NCBI GenBank assembly: GCA_963753905.1
Contig: CAVWDZ010000001.1
Span: forward strand, 806,001 to 870,000
Length of the DNA stretch: 64,000 nucleotides
Source: Bog-756 sp963753905
GTDB lineage: Bacteria; Actinomycetota; Acidimicrobiia; Acidimicrobiales; RAAP-2
Direction of reading: 5' to 3'
Shown here: one piece after another, positions 1-8,837 of the stretch
Numbering within the stretch: the stretch's first letter is position 1
Layout: each line of letters begins with the position of its first letter
Program-made: the position numbers and the translations under genes
The notes under the pieces: generated by a model
The model's database searches: none
The model's input: only the letters and a program-made list of their open reading frames with translations
What the model was told of the DNA's origin: nothing

Positions 1-1510
1 CGGCCGGGTGCAACGGGAGCTCCACCACGAACCGGGTGCCCCGTCCGACGGCGTTTTCGCTCCAGACGTGACCGCCGTGCAGCCGCACGTGCTCGGCCAC
101 CAGAGAGAGCCCGAGCCCGGTCCCCTGGCTCGAGTCCCGCTGCCCGGCCCTCCCACCCCGGTAGAAGCGCTCGAAGAGGTGCTGACGCTGGTCCTCGGGC
201 ACCCCGGGGCCGTTGTCCTCGACGAGCACCCTGATGGCGGTGGCGGGTAGCTCCGTGCCGTCCGGTCCGGGTCGGCCCGGACCGGGCTCGCGCTCGACCA
301 GGACCCGGGTGACCCCGCCCGCGTAGAGCGACGCGTTCTCGACCAGGTTGGCCATGACCCGCTCGAACCGGCGCTTGTCCACCTGCAACCGGAGTCCGTC
401 CAGCCCGGGACCGATCTCCACCGGGTAGCCCGTGGGAGGGCGGTGACCGTCAGGACGGACCGGTACCGCGGCTGCGACCGCCCGGCGCACGAGCTCTCCG
501 GGGTCCACTTCGTCGAGTGAGAGCTCCGCCGAGCCAGCGTCGAACCGCGAGATCTCGAGCAGGTCGTCGACCATCCGGGTGAATCGCTGGAGGTCTCCGT
601 CGAGCAGGTCGAGGGCGCGCCGCGCCCGGGGGGAGAGCTCGTCGCGGTGGCCCTCGAGTACCGCCACCGTGGCGCTCAGCGTGGTGAGCGGTGATCGGAG
701 CTCGTGGCTCACGTCCGACGTGAAGCGCGCTTCGCGCTCGATCCGGTCCTGCAGATTGGCCGTCATCTGGTTGAAGGCGGAGGCCAGCTCCTGGAGATCG
801 GCATCGTCGCCGACCTCGACCCGGGTGTCGAGTTGGCCCCCTGCGATGGCCACCGCCGCATCGGTCACGTCACCCAGGGGCCGGAGGGCCCGGGAGCTGG
901 CCCAGCGACCCACGGCGGCCCCGGCGAGGGTGGTCACCAGGGCGGCGGCGCCGAGGGCGAAGGCCAGGGCCCGCAAGGTTCCGGCCAGCTCCTCGAGGGA
1001 GAACACCTCGAAGTAGGTCGACCGCACGGCCGGCAGCGGCACCCCGATCACCAGTTGCGGCGTCCCCGCAAGGGAGAAGAGCTGGGACGCCGGCGTGCCG
1101 GAGAGGACCAGGTTCCGTTCCGCAACCGGGATCGCACCCTGCCCGACCGAGATCGCGGTGGCGTACCACTGGTCTCCGGTGCGTAGCACGGAACGCGATC
1201 CGGGCAGGGTGTCGACCGATTCGATGAGCTGGGTCACATCGGTGGTCGGCGAGTGGAGCGCGTTCTGGATGAGGTCGGCGTTGGCGAAGGCCTGGCGCTG
1301 CTCGGCCGACTGGCGCTCGCTGAGGAAGGTCTGGCGGGCGGTGAAGTAGGTGATCCCGGCCATCAGGGTGGAGAGCGCGAATGCGCCGATCGTGAAGGCG
1401 AGGGTGACCCGGGCCCGGAGTCCGAGGCTGACGAGCGGTCGTGTCCAGCGGTTCGGCGGTGGCGACTGGCCCTGTCCGCCGGCTCCGGCCTGTCGGTCCG
1501 ACCGGGCCAC
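1..1510 (-). CDS. Sensor histidine kinase (MtrB/CseC-like), 3' end outside window
   Basis: Membrane sensor kinase that should phosphorylate the response regulator encoded just upstream (3 nt between that stop and this GTG). About 503 codons are visible. In order: a cytoplasmic N-terminus, a first membrane helix near residues 33-55, an extracytoplasmic domain of roughly 120 residues, a second helix near 175-200, a HAMP linker, and the H-box DVSHELRSPLTTL with His near residue 269. A HATPase domain follows, with N-box NLVENA, DNGPGV and the G2 box GTGLGLSLVAEH. Only the last few residues are missing off the left edge. The arrangement and H-box resemble actinobacterial MtrB; CseC is an alternative. 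The stimulus cannot be read from the sequence. Confidence 0.9.
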   Translation of the reverse strand, partial: MARSDRQAGAGGQGQSPPPNRWTRPLVSLGLRARVTLAFTIGAFALSTLMAGITYFTARQTFLSERQSAEQRQAFANADLIQNALHSPTTDVTQLIESVDTLPGSRSVLRTGDQWYATAISVGQGAIPVAERNLVLSGTPASQLFSLAGTPQLVIGVPLPAVRSTYFEVFSLEELAGTLRALAFALGAAALVTTLAGAAVGRWASSRALRPLGDVTDAAVAIAGGQLDTRVEVGDDADLQELASAFNQMTANLQDRIEREARFTSDVSHELRSPLTTLSATVAVLEGHRDELSPRARRALDLLDGDLQRFTRMVDDLLEISRFDAGSAELSLDEVDPGELVRRAVAAAVPVRPDGHRPPTGYPVEIGPGLDGLRLQVDKRRFERVMANLVENASLYAGGVTRVLVEREPGPGRPGPDGTELPATAIRVLVEDNGPGVPEDQRQHLFERFYRGGRAGQRDSSQGTGLGLSLVAEHVRLHGGHVWSENAVGRGTRFVVELPLHPA

Positions 1511-1513
1511 GTC

Positions 1514-2188
1514 TCAGACCGCCAGCTTGTAGCCCATGCCCCGCACGGTGAGGATGAACCGGGGTGTCGCGGGGTCCGGCTCGATCTTGGTGCGAAGGCG
1601 CCGCACGTGGACGTCGACCAGGCGCCCGTCGCCGAAGTAGTCGTACCCCCAGACCTGCTCGAGCAGGTGTTCGCGGCTGAGCACCTTGCCCGGATGGTCG
1701 GCCAGCTCGCAGAGCAGGCGGAACTCGGTCCGGGTGCAGTGGATCTCCTGGCCGTCCCTGCGCACCACACCGGCGTCGGGCTCGATCTCGACATCACCGA
1801 AGCTGAGGACGGCAGCGTCCTCGGCGCCGCGCGATCGGCGGAGCAGGGCCCGGATCCGGGCGGCCAACTCCTTGGCCACGAACGGTTTGGTGACGTAGTC
1901 GTCGGCACCGGCTTCGAGCCCGGCCACGACGTCGTGGGTGTCCGATCTGGCGGTCACCATGATGATCGGTACCGTTGACTGGTGGCGCAGGGTTCGGCAG
2001 GCCTCGAAGCCGTCGATGCCGGGCAGCATCAGGTCGATCAGGACAAGCTCGAAGGGCTCAGCCGTGAACCGGCCGACCGCTTCCTCGCCGCTCCCGGCGT
2101 CCTCCACCGAGTAGCCCTCGTCCTCGAGCGCCAGGCGCATCGAGGAGCGGATCCGTTCGTCGTCCTCGACGATCAGGATGCGGCTCAT
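1514..2188 (-). CDS. OmpR/PhoB-family response regulator (MtrA/CseB-like)
   Basis: DNA-binding response regulator of 224 residues. The receiver domain has the acidic pair in VEDDE near residues 8-11, the phospho-acceptor Asp52 in LVLIDLMLPG, and the conserved Lys in YVTKPF near 102. The winged-helix output domain occupies about residues 125-224 and ends in a typical TVRGMGYKL wing. The ATG at 2188 is chosen because the receiver fold begins there. The open frame extends upstream but encodes nothing family-like. It is transcribed ahead of the histidine kinase, so the two form an operon and an obvious cognate pair. The nearest known types are MtrA and CseB, which act in envelope and cell-division control in other actinobacteria; targets here are unknown. 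Confidence 0.93.
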   Translation of the reverse strand: MSRILIVEDDERIRSSMRLALEDEGYSVEDAGSGEEAVGRFTAEPFELVLIDLMLPGIDGFEACRTLRHQSTVPIIMVTARSDTHDVVAGLEAGADDYVTKPFVAKELAARIRALLRRSRGAEDAAVLSFGDVEIEPDAGVVRRDGQEIHCTRTEFRLLCELADHPGKVLSREHLLEQVWGYDYFGDGRLVDVHVRRLRTKIEPDPATPRFILTVRGMGYKLAV

Positions 2189-2258
2189 CGCGCGATCATG
2201 GCACGGCCGCCCCGCCTGCAGACGACGGGGCCGATGTGCGGGCGGGCGCCCGCCGGCG

Positions 2259-3938
2259 TCAGCTCTTCCAGATCTGGGTGGGCCAGATCGCCCCACCGAT
2301 GAGGGCGAATGCCTTGCCGCCGGCCGGGGTGGTCGGGTTTGCGAAGTTCTCGACCCCGGCGAGCGCTCCGATGGCCCAGACGGTCCGGTCGGCCCAGATG
2401 TAGGGGAGGTCGGCGCCCAACAGCCGGCTGACCTCCTGGTAGGCGGCGATCTGGTCTGATGGGTTGCTCGATTGACGACCCTTGAGCAGCGCGGTCTCCA
2501 TGGCCGGATCCGTGTTGCGGGCCATGTTGATCGCGAAGACCGGGGTGCTGGCGTTGGTCGGGCTCCAAAAGATGTAGTTGAGGTCGGGGTTGACCGCACC
2601 GAACTGCCGCCAGACCTGGGCCTCGAAGGTTCCGGCCAACGCGGTGTTGATGATCGACTCCTGCTGGATCGGACTGAGGGTGACGTTCATGCCGACGGTC
2701 TGGAGCTGCTGCTGGTAGTACTGGGCGATCCGGGTGGTGCTGGCGTCCGGGACGTGGTTGAGGCTGAGCGACACCGGCTGTCCGGTCTGCTGCTGCACCT
2801 CCTGGACCAGCTGCTTGGCCTTGGCCACGTCGTACACCGGGTAGCCGTTGTCCGCGACGTAGTAGGGCGAGGTCGTGGTGAACGGTCCGTTCGAGGTGGG
2901 GTTCACCCCGTGGTCGATGACAGCGACGTACTGAGCCGAGCTGATGGCATATGCCATCGCCTGCCGCACTTTCAGATTGTTGAAGGGGGGCTTGGACAGG
3001 TTGAGGAGGAGACAGCCCATGTCGGGCTCGCCCGCGACGTTCTTCGAGTCGTCGGTGTACCCGTACGAGGCGTTGTCGCGCAGCGCGCTGATCTCGATGG
3101 CGGTGTCGGTGTGCATGATGTCCACCGAGCCCGACTCGAGGCTGCTCAGGAGGGAGCTCGGGTCGGGGATCGGCTTGTAGGTGATGCTGTCGAGGTAGGG
3201 GAGCCCCGGCCGCCAGTAGTGGGGGTTCTTGGTGGCGGTGAAGTGGTCGTTCGGCACCCAATCCTGGAAGATGAACGGGCCGGTGCCGATGGGGTTGGTC
3301 TGGCTGCCCGAGTGGAGCCAGTTGGGCTCGGCGACGAATGCGAACTGGCTCCCGATCCCGCCGGTCAGGTAGTAGTCGAACGGCACCCAGGGAGATTTCA
3401 TCGTGATCGTCGTCACGAGCGGCCCGGTGGTTGCGATGCTCTCGATGGTGGTGATGGCCGGACCGGTCAGGACGGCGGCCTTGTGGGCCTCGAAGTTGGC
3501 GGTCACCGCCGCGGCGTCGCACGGCGCGCCGTTGTGGAACAGCAGGTTGGGGCGCAGGGTGATCGTCCACACCGTGTAGTCACTGTTGTGGGTGACCGAC
3601 GAGGCCAGGTAGGGCTGGGGCGTCCCGCTGGCGTCCAGGATCATCAGCGGGTCGAACACCGTGCGGGCGTAGAGGATCCCGACCTCGTCGAACGTGCCCT
3701 GGGTCGTGGAGAAGCCCTTCTCCTCGGTGTCGACCCCGAAGATGAGCTGACCGCCGCGCGTGGGCGTGGCGGTCGAGACACCGTCGTAGTGGGTCCCCGT
3801 CGACCCGGTCGTGGAGGTCGAACCCGAGGAGGACCCACATGCGGCGAGGAGACCGCCGGACGTGCCGATGACGGCGAGACCCGCCCCTGTGGCGGCTCCC
3901 CGTGCCAGGAACGAGCGGCGGTCGATGCGATCAGACAT
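2259..3938 (-). CDS. ABC transporter substrate-binding lipoprotein, family 5 (peptide/oligosaccharide type)
   Basis: Exported binding protein of 559 residues. The N-terminus carries a twin-arginine motif (DRRSFLAR) and a lipobox LAAC, so it is probably Tat-exported and lipid-anchored. The mature part has the SBP_bac_5 layout (DppA/OppA-like), including LRPNLLFHNGAPCDA and the later YAISSAQY region. The start at 3938 is preceded by a purine-rich AAGGGGG ribosome site. No permease or ATPase genes lie beside it in the window, so the transporter partners and substrate cannot be assigned. It is oriented with the two-component genes and ends 70 bp before the response regulator start, so read-through is possible. 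A GC-rich inverted repeat sits in that gap. Confidence 0.9.
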   Translation of the reverse strand: MSDRIDRRSFLARGAATGAGLAVIGTSGGLLAACGSSSGSTSTTGSTGTHYDGVSTATPTRGGQLIFGVDTEEKGFSTTQGTFDEVGILYARTVFDPLMILDASGTPQPYLASSVTHNSDYTVWTITLRPNLLFHNGAPCDAAAVTANFEAHKAAVLTGPAITTIESIATTGPLVTTITMKSPWVPFDYYLTGGIGSQFAFVAEPNWLHSGSQTNPIGTGPFIFQDWVPNDHFTATKNPHYWRPGLPYLDSITYKPIPDPSSLLSSLESGSVDIMHTDTAIEISALRDNASYGYTDDSKNVAGEPDMGCLLLNLSKPPFNNLKVRQAMAYAISSAQYVAVIDHGVNPTSNGPFTTTSPYYVADNGYPVYDVAKAKQLVQEVQQQTGQPVSLSLNHVPDASTTRIAQYYQQQLQTVGMNVTLSPIQQESIINTALAGTFEAQVWRQFGAVNPDLNYIFWSPTNASTPVFAINMARNTDPAMETALLKGRQSSNPSDQIAAYQEVSRLLGADLPYIWADRTVWAIGALAGVENFANPTTPAGGKAFALIGGAIWPTQIWKS

Positions 3939-4165
3939 GTTCCCCCTTATGACAGTGCCCGGGTCACGTGGCCCTCGGCTCCTCGGATGCGATACACCTC
4001 CAGCGGCTGACGCCGGCCCCCCGTCCTGCCGTCCGGGCACGACGATAGCCCTCCGCCCAGGTCGGTGTGTGAAAAAGACGCGCAGGGACGCGGGGACGAT
4101 CTCCGGACGCGGGAAGGTCCGTCGGGATGCTCTCCGACCGGTGTCCGGACCGGTACTGTTCACGT
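3939..4165. promoter_or_regulatory. Divergent intergenic region between binding-protein gene and xerC-like gene
   Basis: This 227-bp gap separates two genes transcribed away from each other, so it must hold both promoters. On the plus strand a TACTGT box (4154-4159) lies 6 nt before the recombinase GTG. On the minus strand only the Shine-Dalgarno of the lipoprotein is clear. Confidence 0.5.
4154..4159 (+). promoter_or_regulatory. -10 box, probable leaderless start of xerC-like gene
   Basis: TACTGT matches the TAnnnT consensus and ends 6 nt before the GTG at 4166, where transcription should begin. No Shine-Dalgarno is visible, which supports a leaderless mRNA. Confidence 0.45.
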
Positions 4166-5098
4166 GTGGCCTGGGAGATCGCCGCCTATCGCCGCTCGGT
4201 CTCCGGACTCTCGCCGGCCACCGCGCGCGCCTACTGCTCCGACGTCGAACGGTTCACCGTCTGGGCCGGACGGGGCGGCGCCGGCGGACCATCCGAGGTC
4301 GACCGGATCACCCTCCGACGCTATCTCGCCTACCTGGCCACGAGGCGCTATGCAAAGGCCACCATCTCCCGAACGGCGGCATCGCTCCGGTCCTACTTCC
4401 AGTGGTGCGCACGGCGCGGTCTGATCGGCTCGGACCCGTCGGCGCGGCTGTCGGCGCCGGCGCCGGACTCCCGATTGCCGCGGGTGCTGAGCCACGGGGA
4501 TCTGGACCGCCTGCTGACCCCGGCCACGGGCGACGCCACCGGATCGCCCGCCGTCATCGCGGGGGAGGACCCGGGCGAAGGGACCTCGCCCGGTGGGCCG
4601 AGCGCCCGGGACCGCCGTGACGACGCCGTGCTCGAACTGCTCTACGCGAGCGGGATGCGGGTGGCCGAGCTGTGCGGGCTCGACGTGGACCACCTGGACC
4701 TGGCCCGGAGGGTGGTCACGGTGACCGGAAAGGGCGCCACCCAGCGTCAGGTGCTGATCCACCAGCGCTGCGCGGCCGCCGTCCAGGGCTGGCTGGAAGG
4801 GCCTCGGGCGGCGCTGATGACCCCGACCAGTCCCCCCGAGGCGCTGTTCTACAACGGCCGGGGCAACCGGCTCGGGCCCCGGGACGTGCGGCGCATCCTC
4901 GACCGCCGATCGCCGGTGCCCACCCATCCCCACGCCCTTCGGCACAGCTTCGCCACCCACCTCCTGGACGGAGGCGCCGACCTGCGGGTCGTGCAGGAAT
5001 TACTCGGGCATGCCAGCTTGCAGACCACGCAGGTCTACACTCATGTGAGCAAGGAACGCCTGCTTGCGGTCTATTCGGGGACGCATCCACGGGCCTAA
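4166..5098 (+). CDS. xerC: XerC/XerD-type tyrosine recombinase
   Basis: Site-specific recombinase of the type that resolves chromosome dimers at dif. The 310-residue protein has an N-terminal core-binding domain (SAM-like, about residues 1-95) and a catalytic domain with all the family residues. These are Arg in ASGMRVAELCGL, Lys in TGKGATQR, the HxxR box HALRHSFATH, His in LLGHASLQ and the nucleophile Tyr in TQVYTHV. GTG 4166 is preferred over an upstream in-frame ATG at 4127 because the domain starts there and a -10 box lies 6 nt upstream. A low-complexity insert of about 30 residues separates the two domains. It is 8 bp ahead of the sigma factor gene. Single-copy context among housekeeping genes favours XerC/D over a phage integrase; C versus D cannot be settled. 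Confidence 0.85.
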   Translation: MAWEIAAYRRSVSGLSPATARAYCSDVERFTVWAGRGGAGGPSEVDRITLRRYLAYLATRRYAKATISRTAASLRSYFQWCARRGLIGSDPSARLSAPAPDSRLPRVLSHGDLDRLLTPATGDATGSPAVIAGEDPGEGTSPGGPSARDRRDDAVLELLYASGMRVAELCGLDVDHLDLARRVVTVTGKGATQRQVLIHQRCAAAVQGWLEGPRAALMTPTSPPEALFYNGRGNRLGPRDVRRILDRRSPVPTHPHALRHSFATHLLDGGADLRVVQELLGHASLQTTQVYTHVSKERLLAVYSGTHPRA

Positions 5099-5106
5099 GG
5101 GGACAA

Positions 5107-5961
5107 TTGGCGACCAAACTCGACACGGTGGGCCACGGGATCGACGCCCTGTGGACCGAGTACAAGAAATCGGGTGCCCGGGCGCTACGCGATCAGCTGA
5201 TCCTGCACTACGCGCCGGTGGTCAAGTACGTGGCCGGCAGGGTGTCGGTCGGGCTGCCCCGCCACGTCGACGAGGCGGATCTGGCGAGTTACGGGATCAT
5301 CGGCCTGATCGACGCCATCGAACGGTTCGAGCCGGCCCGCAACATCAAGTTCGAGACCTACGCCATCCCCCGGATCAAGGGAGCCATCATCGACGAGCTC
5401 CGCTCGATCGACTGGGTGCCACGGTCGGTGCGGGCGAAGGCGCGGGCCGTCGAGCAGTCGTACTCCAAGCTCGAGGCCACACTCCACCGCACCCCGACCG
5501 ACGCCGAGGTCGCCGCGGACCTGGAGATGACCGACGAGGAGTTCCAGACGGCGCTGCGCAAGATCTCGTTCGTCGGCGTGGTCGCCCTCGACGAGGTCTT
5601 CCGGGGCGGCGACCGTTCAGACCGGTCGACCCTGGGCGAGACGCTCCCGGACTCGTTGGCCGGACCACTGGACACCTTCGAGGTCAAGGAGACCAAGGAG
5701 GCCCTCATCCGTGCCGTCGGCCAGATGGCCGAGCGGGAGAAGACCGTCCTCACCCTCTACTACTACGAAGGTCTGACCCTGGCGGAGATCGGCGACATCC
5801 TCGGGGTCACCGAGAGCCGGGTCTGCCAGATCCATACCAAGGCCGTCCTGCAGCTGCGGGCCAAGCTCGCCGACCGGCCCGAGGGGACCGGTCGCCCCTC
5901 GGGTGCGAAGGCCGCCAAGGGGACCGCGACGACCAAGACCGTCACCCGCGCCGTCGGCTGA
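5107..5961 (+). CDS. whiG: RNA polymerase sigma factor, FliA/WhiG family
   Basis: Alternative sigma factor of 284 residues. Region 2 contains the DEADLASYGIIGLIDAIERF and IKFETYAIPRIKGAIIDELR stretches typical of the WhiG/FliA group. Region 3 follows with VRAKARAVEQ and TDAEVAADLEM, and region 4 carries the helix-turn-helix LTLAEIGDILGVTESRVCQI. Translation appears to start at TTG 5107, 5 nt after an AAGGGGA ribosome site and 8 bp after xerC. The alanine/lysine-rich tail is unremarkable. Its position just upstream of rpsB-tsf matches Streptomyces whiG. WhiG controls sporulation there and FliA controls flagella elsewhere; no flagellar or sporulation genes are in this window, so the regulon here is unknown. 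Confidence 0.9.
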   Translation: MATKLDTVGHGIDALWTEYKKSGARALRDQLILHYAPVVKYVAGRVSVGLPRHVDEADLASYGIIGLIDAIERFEPARNIKFETYAIPRIKGAIIDELRSIDWVPRSVRAKARAVEQSYSKLEATLHRTPTDAEVAADLEMTDEEFQTALRKISFVGVVALDEVFRGGDRSDRSTLGETLPDSLAGPLDTFEVKETKEALIRAVGQMAEREKTVLTLYYYEGLTLAEIGDILGVTESRVCQIHTKAVLQLRAKLADRPEGTGRPSGAKAAKGTATTKTVTRAVG

Positions 5962-6025
5962 GCCGACGCGGATGCCCCTGCCCGGTCGGGCGGGGCGCCG
6001 AGTGGAGGCCCCCACCCCGGGGCAC

Positions 6026-6031
6026 TAACAT
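6026..6031 (+). promoter_or_regulatory. -10 box of rpsB-tsf operon and start of a ~110-nt leader
   Basis: TAACAT fits the TAnnnT consensus. A start about 7 nt downstream would give an untranslated leader of roughly 110 nt before rpsB. In other bacteria S2 represses its own mRNA through the leader, so such a length is plausible. No convincing -35 box is seen. Confidence 0.4.
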
Positions 6032-6150
6032 GGTCGGGTCCGTCGACCGGCGGGCACTCGAGCAGTACCGATCAGCACCCGGCCGCGTCCGCGGTCGCCC
6101 CATGCGGGGTGCAGCAGCCGGGGTGGAACAACCGTCCAAGGAGCAGCCAG

Positions 6151-7233
6151 ATGGCCGTCGTCACCATGAAGCAATTGCTGGGCGCGGGCGTCCACTTCGG
6201 GCACCAGACCCGCCGGTGGAACCCCAAGATGCGCAGGTTCATCCTCGGGGAGCGCAACGGGATCTACCTGATCGATCTTCGTCAGACCATGAAGGGGATC
6301 GAGGAGTCCTACGGGTACATCCGGGACCTGGTCGCCGCCGGCGGCACCATCCTCTTCGTCGGGACCAAGAAGCAGACCCAGGGACCGGTCGCCGTCTACG
6401 CGGAGGCCTGCGGGATGCCGTATGTGAACGAGCGCTGGCTGGGCGGGATGCTGACCAACTTCCAGACGGTCTCGACCCGGGTCAAGCGCATGAAGGAATT
6501 CGAGGCCATGCAGAAGGCCGGCGACTTCGACGCGATGCCCAAGAAGGAGGCCCTGCGCCACACCCGCGAGCTCGAGAAGCTCCAGCGCAACCTCGGGGGC
6601 ATCCGCGGGCTGGACAAGCTGCCGGACGCCATCTTCGTGATCGACACCAAGAAGGAGCACATCGCGGTCACCGAGGCCAACAAGCTGGGCCTGCCGGTCG
6701 TGGCCGTGGTCGACACCAACTGTGACCCCGACGTGATCACCCATGTGATCCCCGGAAACGACGATGCCATCCGCTCGGGCGCACTGCTCTGCAGGGTGGT
6801 GGCCGACGCGGTCTCCGAGGGCCGTTTCATCGCCCAGCAACGTCCGGCCGTTGTTCCGCCGCCGCCCGCGCCGTCGCCTGCTGCAGCGCCTCCGGCCGCA
6901 GAGACGGCCCCCGCGGCCTCTGCGCCGACTGCCGAATCCGCCCCTGCGAACTCGGCGTCAACTACAGAATCTGCACCCGCGTCTGACGGCCCCGCCCTCG
7001 CAGACCCGCCCGTCGCTCCACACCCGCCGGTCGCCGCCCCCGCGGCTGAGGCACCCGCGGCCGAGGCCGCCGCGGACATCGTGACGTCTGCACCCGACGC
7101 ACCACCCGCCGATTCCCCGGCAGCTGCGCCGGCTGGGGCCGCTGCCGACGCCGCCCCTGAGGCTCCGGCTACCCCTGCCGCCGAGGCCGCAGCTGCCGAC
7201 GCCACCCCGACGAGCACGACTCAGGAGGTCTAA
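6151..7233 (+). CDS. rpsB: 30S ribosomal protein S2, with long Ala/Pro-rich C-terminal extension
   Basis: Structural protein of the small subunit head, needed for S1 and mRNA docking. The conserved core occupies about residues 1-228, from MKQLLGAGVHFGHQTRRWNP through FVGTKKQ, NERWLGGMLTN and DTNCDPD. After QRPAVVPPPP the protein continues for about 130 residues of almost pure Ala/Pro/Glu/Asp/Ser/Thr, giving 360 residues in all. Bacterial S2 is usually 230-300 residues, so the tail is longer than normal though some actinobacteria have shorter versions. ATG 6151 follows an AAGGAG ribosome site. tsf starts 2 nt after the stop, the universal rpsB-tsf operon. Confidence 0.96.
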   Translation: MAVVTMKQLLGAGVHFGHQTRRWNPKMRRFILGERNGIYLIDLRQTMKGIEESYGYIRDLVAAGGTILFVGTKKQTQGPVAVYAEACGMPYVNERWLGGMLTNFQTVSTRVKRMKEFEAMQKAGDFDAMPKKEALRHTRELEKLQRNLGGIRGLDKLPDAIFVIDTKKEHIAVTEANKLGLPVVAVVDTNCDPDVITHVIPGNDDAIRSGALLCRVVADAVSEGRFIAQQRPAVVPPPPAPSPAAAPPAAETAPAASAPTAESAPANSASTTESAPASDGPALADPPVAPHPPVAAPAAEAPAAEAAADIVTSAPDAPPADSPAAAPAGAAADAAPEAPATPAAEAAAADATPTSTTQEV

Positions 7234-7235
7234 CC

Positions 7236-8030
7236 GTGGCTGATTTCTCCGCCAAGGACGTCCAGAGGCTCCGCCAGCGCACCGGTGTGGGCATGCTCGA
7301 CGCGAAACGCGCCCTGGAGGAGAATGACGGCGACATGGAGGAGGCGATCGTGTGGCTGCGAGAGCAGGGCCTCGCCAACCAGTCCAAGCGCGCCGATCGC
7401 GACGCGTCCGAGGGTGCTGTCGCCATCGGCGCCGCCGAGGGTGTGGCCTCCATCGTGCAGCTCCGCTCGGAGACGGACTTCGTGGCCAAGTCTCCAGAGT
7501 TCGTGGCCCTCGCGACCGAACTGGCCGACCTCGTCGTCGCCAAGGGCACGACTGCCGTCGAGGAGCTGGCTGAGGAGCTGGACCGGCTCAAGATCACCCT
7601 CAAGGAGAACATCTCGATCGGCCAGGTCGTCCGCATCGAGGCCCCCAAGGGCGGAGTGGTCGACTCCTACCTCCACCTGCAGGCCGGTCGCGGTGTGAAC
7701 GCGGTGGTCGTGGCCCTCGCCGGCGGGAACGCCGAGCTCGCTCACGACATCGCCGCGCACATCGCCTTCGCCCGTCCGACCTACATCACCCGGGAGGACG
7801 TGCCCGAGGGCGAAGTGGCCGCCGAGCGCGAGACCGTCGAGAGGATCGCCCGCAACGAGGGAAAGCCCGAAGGCGCCCTTCCCAAAATCGTCGAGGGCCG
7901 CCTGGGCGGGTGGTACAAGGAGCGCGTCCTCGTCGATCAACCCTTCGTCAAGGACGAGAAGCAGACCATCGGGAAACTGCTCGGCGACGCCACCGTGACC
8001 GAATTCGCGCAGGTCATCGTCGGCGACTGA
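7236..8030 (+). CDS. tsf: Translation elongation factor EF-Ts
   Basis: Guanine nucleotide exchange factor that recycles EF-Tu. The 264-residue length is normal. The N-terminal UBA-like domain (about residues 1-55, with LRQRTGVGMLDAKRAL) is followed by the core with the EF-Tu-disrupting motif LRSETDFVAKS near residue 80. The C-terminal subdomain contains VDQPFVKD. The GTG start at 7236 is preceded by AGGAGG, which lies inside the last codons of rpsB, so the two are translationally linked. Confidence 0.97.
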   Translation: MADFSAKDVQRLRQRTGVGMLDAKRALEENDGDMEEAIVWLREQGLANQSKRADRDASEGAVAIGAAEGVASIVQLRSETDFVAKSPEFVALATELADLVVAKGTTAVEELAEELDRLKITLKENISIGQVVRIEAPKGGVVDSYLHLQAGRGVNAVVVALAGGNAELAHDIAAHIAFARPTYITREDVPEGEVAAERETVERIARNEGKPEGALPKIVEGRLGGWYKERVLVDQPFVKDEKQTIGKLLGDATVTEFAQVIVGD

Positions 8031-8039
8031 AGCGACGAC

Positions 8040-8759
8040 GTGGGCCAACGACAGCGGATCATCCTGAAGCTCTCCGGCGAGGCCCTCGCCTCGTCGGCCT
8101 CGGACGAGACGATCGACTCGGCGGTCGTCGAGCAGCTGGCGGTGGAGATCGCGAGCTCCCGTGACGAGGTCGACCTCGAACTGGCCGTCATGGTCGGCGG
8201 CGGGAACATCTGGAGAGGCACCACCGGGGCAGGCGCCGGCATGGACCGGGCCACCTCGGACACCATGGGGATGCTGGGAACGGTGATCAACGCGCTCGCC
8301 CTCCAGGACGCCCTCGAGCACCACGGTCAGCCCACGCGGGTGCTGTCCGCCGTCCAGATGGCCGAGGTCGCCGAACCGTACATCCGGCGCCGGGCGATCA
8401 GGCACCTGGAGAAGGGCCGCGTCGTGGTCTTCGCCGCCGGGATGGGCAACCCGTACTTCACCACCGATACGTCGGCCGCCCTGCGGGCGGCCGAGATCGA
8501 GGCGAGCCTGCTGTGCAAGGGCACCCACGGTGGCGTCGATGGCGTCTACAGCGCGGACCCCAGGCTGGACCCCACCGCCACCCGGTACGACGAGATCTCG
8601 TTCATGGAGGTGGTGGCCAAGGATCTCCGTGTGATGGATCTCACGGCGATCACCTTCTGCAAGGACAACGGGCTACCGATCAGGGTCTTCGATCTGATGG
8701 GACCGGGAAACATCCGCAAGGCGCTCGGCGGAGAGCCGATCGGCACCCTCATCCGATGA
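8040..8759 (+). CDS. pyrH: UMP kinase
   Basis: Phosphorylates UMP to UDP in pyrimidine nucleotide synthesis; in the cytoplasm it forms a hexamer of amino-acid-kinase fold. The 239-residue protein shows ILKLSGEALA at the N-terminus, the VGGGNIWRG nucleotide loop, DTMGMLGTVINALALQDAL, and the uridine-binding region GNPYFTTDTSAALRA. GTG 8040 starts 9 nt after the tsf stop. Gene order tsf-pyrH-frr is conserved in bacteria. Confidence 0.97.
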   Translation: MGQRQRIILKLSGEALASSASDETIDSAVVEQLAVEIASSRDEVDLELAVMVGGGNIWRGTTGAGAGMDRATSDTMGMLGTVINALALQDALEHHGQPTRVLSAVQMAEVAEPYIRRRAIRHLEKGRVVVFAAGMGNPYFTTDTSAALRAAEIEASLLCKGTHGGVDGVYSADPRLDPTATRYDEISFMEVVAKDLRVMDLTAITFCKDNGLPIRVFDLMGPGNIRKALGGEPIGTLIR

Positions 8760-8822
8760 GCACCACGATCCGATGAATTGGCAGGTGGATCTCCGTTCTG
8801 GGTGCACCCGAACCCTGCTGAC

Positions 8823-8828
8823 TACGCT
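8823..8828 (+). promoter_or_regulatory. -10 box, probable leaderless start of frr
   Basis: TACGCT ends 9 nt before the frr ATG. There is no Shine-Dalgarno before that ATG, so a leaderless transcript starting at or next to it would explain translation. pyrH read-through may also contribute. Confidence 0.4.
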
Positions 8829-8837
8829 GGTCGGCTG

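Noticed and set aside
2185..4010. Long open frames on both strands overlapping the binding-protein gene
   Set aside because: High GC keeps other frames open. Only the frame with the Tat/lipobox signal and SBP_bac_5 motifs is protein-like.
4166..5098. Tyrosine recombinase as a sign of prophage or integrative element
   Set aside because: It lies in conserved housekeeping order beside whiG and rpsB, with no phage genes or attachment repeats nearby.
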